Shown in pieces: positions 1 through 5,441 of a stretch of DNA of 6,590 nucleotides. A program made the position numbers and the translations under genes. Under the pieces are notes generated by a model that worked only from the letters and a program-made list of their open reading frames with translations, did no database searches and was not told the origin of the DNA. The stretch covers positions 1 through 6,590 of the forward strand of contig DASQLD010000550.1 in assembly GCA_035630195.1 (NCBI GenBank), read 5' to 3'. Origin of the DNA: DASQDN01 sp035630195 (GTDB lineage: Bacteria > Acidobacteriota > Terriglobia > Bryobacterales > Bryobacteraceae). The stretch's first letter is position 1. Each line of letters begins with the position of its first letter.

Positions 1-115
1 AGGCGGCAGGCCATTTCTAGCGTTTCTTGGCGGCCAGGCCGTGAACTTGCTCTGGACGCTTCTGCTGGCCTACCTGATCTTTGGCGGCGTGTTCTTTCCG
101 GCGCCCGTTCTGTAA
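1..115 (+). CDS. C-terminal end of an unidentified membrane protein (partial)
   Basis: A frame open from the left edge (first full codon at position 2) ends in TAA at 113-115 and gives 37 residues. The peptide is strongly hydrophobic: a stretch rich in Leu, Val, Ala and Phe with a core LLWTLLLAYLIFGGVFF looks like a terminal transmembrane helix, followed by a short PAPVL tail. Nothing in so short a piece identifies the family. The stop lies one base from the stop of the convergent udgX-type gene, the tight packing expected of a real gene end. The residue composition and the stop position are seen directly; that it is the end of a longer membrane protein is inferred, and the start lies outside the window. 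Confidence 0.55.
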   Translation, partial: GGRPFLAFLGGQAVNLLWTLLLAYLIFGGVFFPAPVL

Positions 116-116
116 C

Positions 117-1472
117 CTAGGCTTCCACCAGTCGCCGGGCGAACTGAAGGTCTTCCACAAAACGGCTATACTCCTCCGACTGGCGTTCGCGCACACGGAG
201 TAGGAATGAAGGATGTACCGTCGCGGTTACGGCGCGCGCGTACCTGTGCTGTAGGGCTTGGCCTCTAACATCCGACACTCTTACCGCCCGTCCCAAAACG
301 GATAGCAATGCAGTGGCGCCCATACAGACGATCAGCTTTGGACGTATCAAACCCAATTCGGCCTCGAGCCACGGCTGGCAGGCCGCGACTTGGGAGCGGC
401 TCGCGGTCTTGTGGATGCGGCGCTTTCCACGCTCCTCGAAACGGAAATGTCGGACGGCATTTGTCAGGTAAAGATCGCCGCGATTTAGTCCGGCGTCGCC
501 CAACGCCCGATCGAGTAACTGTCCTGCCGGGCCGACAAAAGGTAGTCCCGAAAGATCCTCCTGCTCGCCTGGCTGCTCTCCGACGAGAACAATCTGCGCA
601 TCCTCGCGTCCCTGGCCGAAAACCGGCTGCGTCGCGCACTCATAGAGGTCACATCCGCGGCAGGCGTGAACCGCTTGACGGAGGATTGGCAGCGTAGCTT
701 CCCGAGGAACAAAGGCCGCTGCAGAAGTTGGCTTCGCTTCGCACATTTGGCGCCCGCGCGCCTTCGCGTCCACAATCAGACCCCGGATCATTTCCGTCTC
801 CGGCATGGCAGCCCAGTAGCGCGCCGGCACGTGATTTCGAAGCGCCTTCTCATTCACGCGATTTGGATTGAACGTTGACGCGTAGTACGCGCGCCAGAGA
901 TCTTCAAGCGCGTCCTCCGAAGGAGCCTCCGTAGCGGGCGCGCCAGGACCGAATGTGAGTTTCTGTAGGTCCCAGTGGGCGCTTCGATCCGGGGTAAGGA
1001 TGCTCCACTTCATGTTCCCGAAGCGTTCGGCGAACCAAGGAGCCATCTTTTCGACGATCAAATGGTCGGGCTTATGCCAGGAGATATAGCGGTCATCCAC
1101 CTTGCGAAAGCGAACAAATGCTTTCATGCGATGCATATCATGCGTGATTTCTTTCCGCATGCGGTAGAGAACGTTGACATCGGGGTCGCTTTCTATCGCC
1201 AGCAGATGCCGCTCGCCTTGGACAATTCGATACAGCACCCGGTACAGCAGCGACCACTTCGCCTCGTCGCGGTGACAGGAGATCAAATCCGCCAACGCGA
1301 CGAATGGCTTTGGCACGGCGATATTTCGGGTTCCGACCGATAGAGTTTCGGCGGCGAACAACGAAGGGTCTGCAGTCCACAAGATGTCTTCCGGAGGAGC
1401 GCCGGCGCTGACGAGCCGGCGGGCCGCGTTCCGCCAGCCTTCATACGTCCTGTCAAACTTGGCGACGATCAC
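117..1472 (-). CDS. udgX: DUF4130 - UdgX family uracil-DNA binding protein fusion
   Basis: This 451-residue protein joins an N-terminal DUF4130-type domain (about residues 70-235, with HDMHRMKAFVRFR at 111-123 and SWHKPDH at 131-137) to a C-terminal UdgX domain of the family 4-like uracil-DNA glycosylase superfamily (about 260-450). The UdgX part has the active-site motif GEQPGEQED (298-306), the KRRIH loop unique to UdgX (350-354, His354) and HPSF (420-423). Four cysteines, C271, C274, C365 and C383, match the spacing of the 4Fe-4S ligands. In characterised UdgX the loop His bonds covalently to the abasic sugar after uracil removal, so the protein stays attached to DNA. The role of DUF4130 is not known. 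The start is a GTG overlapping the stop of the radical SAM gene by 4 nt, with GGAGAG just upstream, so translation is probably coupled. Stand-alone UdgX is about half this length, so this is the fused form. Family assignment is firm; cellular role is inferred. Confidence 0.95.
   Translation of the reverse strand: MIVAKFDRTYEGWRNAARRLVSAGAPPEDILWTADPSLFAAETLSVGTRNIAVPKPFVALADLISCHRDEAKWSLLYRVLYRIVQGERHLLAIESDPDVNVLYRMRKEITHDMHRMKAFVRFRKVDDRYISWHKPDHLIVEKMAPWFAERFGNMKWSILTPDRSAHWDLQKLTFGPGAPATEAPSEDALEDLWRAYYASTFNPNRVNEKALRNHVPARYWAAMPETEMIRGLIVDAKARGRQMCEAKPTSAAAFVPREATLPILRQAVHACRGCDLYECATQPVFGQGREDAQIVLVGEQPGEQEDLSGLPFVGPAGQLLDRALGDAGLNRGDLYLTNAVRHFRFEERGKRRIHKTASRSQVAACQPWLEAELGLIRPKLIVCMGATALLSVLGRAVRVSDVRGQALQHRYARAVTATVHPSFLLRVRERQSEEYSRFVEDLQFARRLVEA
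411..425 (-). other. KRRIH loop of UdgX (covalent uracil-site attachment)
   Basis: These codons encode Lys350-Arg-Arg-Ile-His354, the insertion that separates UdgX from ordinary family 4 uracil-DNA glycosylases. In the studied UdgX proteins the His attacks C1' of the deoxyribose and makes a stable protein-DNA bond. All five residues are intact, so the cross-linking chemistry is predicted to be retained. Confidence 0.9.
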
Positions 1473-2689
1473 AACTCTCCAGTCACAGCAGCAACAGTCG
1501 AATCGAACAGGCTCATCTGACGAAACCGCCCGGGCAAACTCAAGCGGTCGAGTTGCATCACGGTCGGCTCGAAGTCAGCGGTGAGAAGAAACGGTTTGGT
1601 CTTATTCAGCGGAACACGCAAGCGCGCAAGATCGCTCCATCGCAAGCTTGTAAACCTTCGGATCTTTAGTAGCTTCGTTACGTTCTGCACACCGAGCCCC
1701 GGTACGCGAAGTAGATCTTCTTTCGAAGCACGATTCACATCCACAGGGAACCGATGCCGGTTGCGAAGGGCCCATTGCAATTTCGGATCCTGCTCCAGCG
1801 AGAGATTCGGTTCCTCGGGTTCGGTCAGCTCTGCGGCATCGAATCCGTAGAATCGGACGAGCCAATCGGCTTGGTACAAGCGATGCTCGCGGACGAGTGG
1901 CGCGCGATCGGGCGGCAGACGTCCGTCGGAGAACGGAATCGGGCTGAATCCGGAGTAATATACTCGCCGAAGATTGTAGCTCGAATACAGGTGCGACGCA
2001 GTCGCCAGGATGGCTGCGTCAGTTGCATCGGTAGCGCCGACAACCATCTGTGTGCTCTGCCCCGACGCGTAGTTCTGCTTGGCGTCCTTGGCTTCCAGGA
2101 TGCCGTCTCGGATCTGACTCATCGAGGTTTCGATCTCGGCGTGACTCTTGGCCGGAGCTAGCTTGTTCAGATCTGCCTGGGTGGGAAGTTCCACGTTCGC
2201 GCTGAGGCGATCCGCCCATTTCCCCGCTTCGAGCAAGAGTTCGCGCGATGCGCCAGGTACGGCTTTGGGATGAATGTAACCGCCGAAGGCATGATCCACT
2301 CGCAGCGTGCGAGCAACTTGGATCAATTCCTCCATGGTGTAGTCGACGTTCTGAATCACACCAGAACTCAAGAACAAGCCTTCGATGTAGTTTCTCCTGT
2401 AGAACTCGAGCGTCAGATTGACAACTTCCTGCGGCGTAAATCGCGCGCGCGGAGTATCGCTAGAGACGCGATTGATGCAGTACGCGCAGTCGTAAACGCA
2501 ATAGTTTGTAAGAAGAATTTTGAGGAGGGAGATGCAGCGCCCATCCGGCGCGTAGCTATGACAAATGCCTACGCCATCGCCATTGCCTACCCCGCCGTCA
2601 GGCCGTTTCCGATTTGATCCACTGCTGGAACAAGAGGCGTCGTACTTGGCCGCATCAGCGAGTATTAGAAGCTTCGACTGCACGTCCAT
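1469..2689 (-). CDS. Putative DNA modification/repair radical SAM protein (TIGR03916-type, UDG-linked)
   Basis: This 406-residue radical SAM enzyme has the cluster motif CVYDCAYC (C64, C68, C71), which binds the 4Fe-4S cluster that cleaves S-adenosylmethionine. It opens with the family-typical KLLILADAAKYDASC and GICHSYAPDGRC, giving three further cysteines (C20, C43, C52), and this opening fixes the ATG at 2689. A helix-hairpin-helix region, VDVNRASKEDLLRVPGLGVQ (316-335) and onward to about 346, resembles non-specific DNA-binding modules. Near the C terminus QMSLF (391-395) matches the bacterial sliding-clamp-binding consensus. The family is named for its regular link to UdgX/DUF4130 genes, seen here as a 4-nt overlap with the downstream gene. 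Its substrate and reaction are unknown. The start lies 42 nt after the cysN stop, and no Shine-Dalgarno is visible; the 15 bases before ATG are pyrimidine-rich. Family assignment is strong from motifs and context; function is inferred only. Confidence 0.93.
   Translation of the reverse strand: MDVQSKLLILADAAKYDASCSSSGSNRKRPDGGVGNGDGVGICHSYAPDGRCISLLKILLTNYCVYDCAYCINRVSSDTPRARFTPQEVVNLTLEFYRRNYIEGLFLSSGVIQNVDYTMEELIQVARTLRVDHAFGGYIHPKAVPGASRELLLEAGKWADRLSANVELPTQADLNKLAPAKSHAEIETSMSQIRDGILEAKDAKQNYASGQSTQMVVGATDATDAAILATASHLYSSYNLRRVYYSGFSPIPFSDGRLPPDRAPLVREHRLYQADWLVRFYGFDAAELTEPEEPNLSLEQDPKLQWALRNRHRFPVDVNRASKEDLLRVPGLGVQNVTKLLKIRRFTSLRWSDLARLRVPLNKTKPFLLTADFEPTVMQLDRLSLPGRFRQMSLFDSTVAAVTGEL
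1475..1480 (-). promoter_or_regulatory. Ribosome binding site for the UdgX fusion, inside the radical SAM gene
   Basis: On the minus strand GGAGAG precedes the GTG start by 2 nt (the GGAG core by 4 nt). The spacing is short, but this is the only purine-rich site and it supports the GTG at 1472, whose last two bases form part of the upstream TGA stop. The arrangement suggests termination-reinitiation coupling between the two proteins. Confidence 0.55.
1505..1519 (-). other. Candidate beta-clamp-binding peptide in the radical SAM protein
   Basis: The codons specify Gln-Met-Ser-Leu-Phe (residues 391-395), followed by Asp. The known bacterial clamp-binding consensus is QL(S/D)LF. The peptide lies 11 residues from the C terminus, after a Pro-Gly-Arg linker, where such motifs are usually exposed and flexible. 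The match is direct; clamp binding is inferred. Confidence 0.55.
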
Positions 2690-2716
2690 AGGAGAAGAAA
2701 CAGCGAATCTTCTCGT

Positions 2717-2731
2717 ATTGTCGCATACAAT
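2717..2731. repeat. Short inverted repeat between cysN and the radical SAM gene
   Basis: ATTGT and ACAAT form perfect 5-bp arms around a 5-bp centre in the 42-nt gap between the cysN stop and the radical SAM start. It could be a small operator or a weak mRNA hairpin. It is too short and AT-rich to be a convincing intrinsic terminator and has no T-tract, and a match this short can occur by chance. Confidence 0.25.
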
Positions 2732-4465
2732 CTAAATCCCGTCGCCACCCAAACCACGCCCATCAGGCCGAACAAACCCACGCGTTTCCAGAATGCGAGT
2801 GATCTGATCCTTCGCGTCCGCGTCTTTCGACGAGAGAGATTGCGGATCAATGTCGACGAACTGCTCGAACCCAACAAGTTCGCGGGCACGCTCGCGTTCG
2901 CCTTCGGAATCGGAAGAGATCGTACAGATCGTAATCAGACCGGCAGCGCTCGACATCTTCGCCAATTCGGGCAAGAGATGGCTTTCGACATCGTCGGCGA
3001 GGACGTGCACCATGCAGCCACGATCGAACAGCTCACGCTCGAGCAAATAGGCGACCTCGGTGCGCGCGGTTAGCCAAATGGTGACAGGTTGGTGTCCGGC
3101 GCGCTCCCACCGCTCGGCTGCTGTGAGACGACTGCGTTCGAACTCGACGCCCGAAAGCATCGACGTACGGCGGTCTTCCCTATCCACGCGCTCGGAGATC
3201 ATTCCGGCGGCAACGGTCAGATTCGAGACGGGATCGATGATGATGAACGCCCCGGTCCCACGATTCTTACGGTAGGCGTCGAAGAACAGGGGTTGGTGGG
3301 TCTCAATCGAGACGACACCGATCTCGTTCAACTCCAGCTTGTTCGCTTCGATCTTCGAAAGGTCATTAATGTTGACGCGATGGCGAAGCTGCGTAATGTT
3401 GGCGCGCACCTGCTTCGATGTGTGCTTCACCAGGTACGGGCGATCAAGTTCCATCGCCTGCGTGGCCATCCAGACAATGGTGGCTTCGAACCGTCGCGAC
3501 ACATGCGGCATCCGCGACGGACGAACCAGCATGTCGCCGCGGCTGATATCGATCTCGTCCTCGAGACAGACGGTCACCGACTGTGGCACACTCGCCTCAT
3601 CGAGGTCACCATCGAACGTTACGATCGACTTGACCTTGCTCGTGCGGCCGGAGGGAAGAACCATCACACGATCGCCTTGCCGGATCGTTCCGGATGCGAC
3701 TTGCCCGGCGTATCCACGAAAATCGAGCGTCGGCCGGACCACGTATTGAACCGGGAAGCGCATGTCTTCGCCATAGTTCATCTCGATCGGAGCGGTCTCG
3801 AGCAGATGCAACAACGTGCCCCCGTGATACCACGGAGTGCGAGCGCTTTGCGTGACGACGTTGTCCCCTTCGAGCGCGCTAATCGGGATGAAATATACGT
3901 TCGAGAGATGTAGATCGCGGGCAAACTCGCGAAAGTCACCGCAGATCCGGTTGAAGACTTCCTCGCTGTAATCGACGAGGTCCATCTTGTTCACTGCGAC
4001 AACAACCTGCGGAATAGCGAGCAGTGAGGCGATAAAAGCATGCCTGCGCGATTGCGGCAAAACGCCCTTGCGCGCATCGACAAGAACAATGGCAAGCTGC
4101 GCCGTCGACGCGCCCGTCGCCATGTTGCGGGTGTACTGCTCGTGACCGGGAGTGTCTGCAATGATGAACTTACGCTTCGGTGTCGTGAAGTAGCGATACG
4201 CGACGTCGATTGTGATTCCCTGCTCGCGCTCGGCTTTCAGACCGTCAGTGAGGAGCGAGAAATCGATCGGGCCGGCCGAGCGATTCACCGACGCCTTTTT
4301 CACGGAGGCAATCTGATCTTCGTAGACGCCTTTCGAGTCGTAGAGCAGACGGCCGATGAGCGTTGATTTGCCGTCGTCGACGGAGCCCGCAGTAGTAAAT
4401 CGCAGAAGCTCTTTATTCTGCTCCTGCTCAAGAAATTCGTCAATTGCCGATGGCGCCGCAGCCAT
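2732..4465 (-). CDS. cysN: Sulfate adenylyltransferase subunit 1 (GTPase) with degenerate APS-kinase-like C terminus
   Basis: This is the GTPase subunit of cytosolic ATP sulfurylase. With CysD it makes APS from ATP and sulfate, and GTP hydrolysis drives the unfavourable reaction. The elongation-factor-like GTPase is complete: P-loop GSVDDGKST (27-35), switch I REQGITID (80-87), DTPGH (104-108), NKMD (159-162) and ISAL (195-198). EF-Tu-like beta-barrel domains follow to about 430. Residues 458-565 resemble an APS kinase (CysC) domain, as in CysNC fusions, but lack the P-loop and an internal segment. At 577 residues the protein is longer than plain CysN (about 475) and shorter than a full CysNC (about 630). 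The ATG overlaps the cysD stop by one base (TGATG) and has GAGGG 9 nt upstream. The GTPase assignment is certain; loss of kinase activity in the tail is inferred from the missing residues. Confidence 0.97.
   Translation of the reverse strand: MAAAPSAIDEFLEQEQNKELLRFTTAGSVDDGKSTLIGRLLYDSKGVYEDQIASVKKASVNRSAGPIDFSLLTDGLKAEREQGITIDVAYRYFTTPKRKFIIADTPGHEQYTRNMATGASTAQLAIVLVDARKGVLPQSRRHAFIASLLAIPQVVVAVNKMDLVDYSEEVFNRICGDFREFARDLHLSNVYFIPISALEGDNVVTQSARTPWYHGGTLLHLLETAPIEMNYGEDMRFPVQYVVRPTLDFRGYAGQVASGTIRQGDRVMVLPSGRTSKVKSIVTFDGDLDEASVPQSVTVCLEDEIDISRGDMLVRPSRMPHVSRRFEATIVWMATQAMELDRPYLVKHTSKQVRANITQLRHRVNINDLSKIEANKLELNEIGVVSIETHQPLFFDAYRKNRGTGAFIIIDPVSNLTVAAGMISERVDREDRRTSMLSGVEFERSRLTAAERWERAGHQPVTIWLTARTEVAYLLERELFDRGCMVHVLADDVESHLLPELAKMSSAAGLITICTISSDSEGERERARELVGFEQFVDIDPQSLSSKDADAKDQITRILETRGFVRPDGRGLGGDGI
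2771..3094 (-). other. Degenerate APS kinase (CysC-like) domain at the CysN C terminus
   Basis: Residues 458-565 of CysN keep CysC landmarks: an IWLT strand where CysC has the strand leading into its P-loop, LERELFDRG, VHVLADD in place of the LDGDNVR strand, AAGLITICTIS and ERERARELVG. The P-loop GLSGAGKST is gone: TARTEVAYLLERELF (466-480) is about five residues too short for it. The DRxENIRR region of about 20 residues is also absent. The reading frame is intact on both sides, so this is evolved degeneration and not a frameshift. The domain cannot bind ATP in the usual way, and is probably structural, regulatory or vestigial. Confidence 0.75.
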
Positions 4466-5391
4466 CAGAAGTAGCCCTCGCGCTTCTTGATCTCCATCGA
4501 CCCTTCCTGATCGTGATCGATGATGCGATTCTCGCGCTCGGACCGGCGCATGAGGAACAATTCTTCAATGATCTTGGGCAACGTGTCGGCATTGGATCGA
4601 ATCGCCCCCGTGCAGGGCGTGCACCCGAGAGAACGCATCCGCGACATTACCATCTGCGGCTTTTCTCCCAGCAGCAATGGAGGATCATGCTCGACCGGCA
4701 GTAGCGATTCGCCGCGAACCACCATCGGACGCTCCTTCGCGAAATACAACGGCACTATCGGGATATTTTCGAGATGGATGTATTGCCAGACGTCGAGTTC
4801 CGTCCAGTTCGAGAGGGGGAATACGCGAATCGTCTCGCCCTTATCGATGCGAGCATTGAAAATATTCCAAAGCTCCGGACGTTGGTTCTTCGGGTCCCAT
4901 TGGCCATAAGCGTCACGGAAGGAGTAAATTCGTTCTTTCGCTCGCGATTTCTCCTCGTCGCGTCGAGCGCCGCCGAATGCCGCGTCGAATCCGTACTTGG
5001 TCAAACCATCCAGCAATGCGCGAGTCTTCAAAAAGCCGCAGCATTTTTGCGTGCCGAGCTTGTAAGGATTCGCGCCATCGGCCAGAGCTTCTTCGTTGCG
5101 ATAGACCAGCAGGTTCGCTCCAAGGGTGGCAGGATACCGGTCGCGAAACTCAATCATTTCGCGGAACTTGAAACTGGTATCAATGTGAAGAAGAGGAAAT
5201 GGAAGTGGTCCCGGGAAAAACGCCTTCTGTGCCAGTCGGAGCATCACAGAGGAATCTTTGCCGATAGAGTACAGCATGACCGGCTTCGCAAACTCGGCCG
5301 CGACTTCCCGGAAGATATGAATGCTTTCAGCTTCCAGAGCGCGTAAGTGCGTCAAAGAACGGGGACTTATGGCTTCAGCTACTGCGCTCAT
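4465..5391 (-). CDS. cysD: Sulfate adenylyltransferase subunit 2 (catalytic, PP-loop ATP pyrophosphatase)
   Basis: This is the catalytic subunit of ATP sulfurylase and acts in the cytosol with CysN at the first step of sulfate assimilation. The 308 residues compare with 302 in E. coli and align over the full length. LTHLRALEAESIHIFREV (13-30) matches the family N terminus; SIGKDSS (42-48) is the PP-loop that binds ATP; HIDT (69-72), GGARRDEEKSRAKER (140-154), WDPKNQRPELW (165-175), FPLSNWTELDVWQYI (191-205) and the terminal KKREGYF are hallmark segments. The ATG at 5391 adds eleven residues before the conserved region and has no clear Shine-Dalgarno. The gene is first in the minus-strand block and lies 28 bp from the divergent peptidase gene. 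No cysH, cysC or sulfate transporter gene appears here, so the rest of the pathway must be elsewhere. Confidence 0.98.
   Translation of the reverse strand: MSAVAEAISPRSLTHLRALEAESIHIFREVAAEFAKPVMLYSIGKDSSVMLRLAQKAFFPGPLPFPLLHIDTSFKFREMIEFRDRYPATLGANLLVYRNEEALADGANPYKLGTQKCCGFLKTRALLDGLTKYGFDAAFGGARRDEEKSRAKERIYSFRDAYGQWDPKNQRPELWNIFNARIDKGETIRVFPLSNWTELDVWQYIHLENIPIVPLYFAKERPMVVRGESLLPVEHDPPLLLGEKPQMVMSRMRSLGCTPCTGAIRSNADTLPKIIEELFLMRRSERENRIIDHDQEGSMEIKKREGYF
4475..4479 (-). promoter_or_regulatory. Ribosome binding site of cysN within the end of cysD
   Basis: GAGGG on the minus strand sits 9 nt before the cysN ATG, inside the last codons of cysD (those encoding REGYF). Together with the TGATG stop-start overlap it indicates coupled translation, suited to the two subunits of one enzyme. 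Confidence 0.6.
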
Positions 5392-5419
5392 GTAACAGTG
5401 GTACTGGTCCTAGAATATC
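5392..5419. promoter_or_regulatory. Divergent intergenic region between cysD and the M28 peptidase
   Basis: Only 28 bp separate the two ATG codons, so at least one promoter must extend into the opposing coding sequence. The region holds a small interrupted palindrome, CAGT-GGT-ACTG (5396-5406), and the A/T-rich TAGAATATC next to the peptidase ATG. No clear Shine-Dalgarno is seen for either gene. Regulation of both genes from this gap is inferred from layout only. Confidence 0.45.
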
Positions 5420-5441
5420 ATGCGAATCTGGAACAAGTCTA
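5412..5441 (-). promoter_or_regulatory. Candidate sigma-70-type promoter for cysD
   Basis: On the minus strand TAGACT (5441-5436, 4 of 6 matches to TTGACA) and TATTCT (5417-5412, 4 of 6 to TATAAT) are 18 bp apart, which would start transcription near 5405 and leave a leader of about 14 nt. The -35 element falls inside the peptidase coding region. Both hexamers are weak, so this is a candidate only. Confidence 0.25.

Noticed and set aside
308..697. Plus-strand Arg-rich frame opposite the UdgX domain
   Set aside because: It overlaps the conserved Fe-S and KRRIH coding region of UdgX, and its Arg/Pro-rich composition is typical of a false frame.
2717..2731. Inverted repeat as an intrinsic terminator after cysN
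   Set aside because: The 5-bp AT-rich stem is too weak and no T-tract follows on the minus strand.
3044..3070. Possible frameshift or sequencing error destroying the CysC P-loop in CysN
   Set aside because: CysC-like sequence continues in the same frame on both sides, and a second CysC segment is also missing further on, so gradual degeneration explains it better than one indel.
3089..3913. Long plus-strand open frame (274 codons) opposite cysN
   Set aside because: It lies wholly within the well-supported cysN gene, shows no recognisable motifs and is rich in Arg, His and Asp, as expected from the reverse complement of GC-rich coding DNA.
4774..5346. Plus-strand open frame (190 codons) opposite cysD
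   Set aside because: cysD aligns over its full length with the E. coli protein; the antisense frame has no family features.
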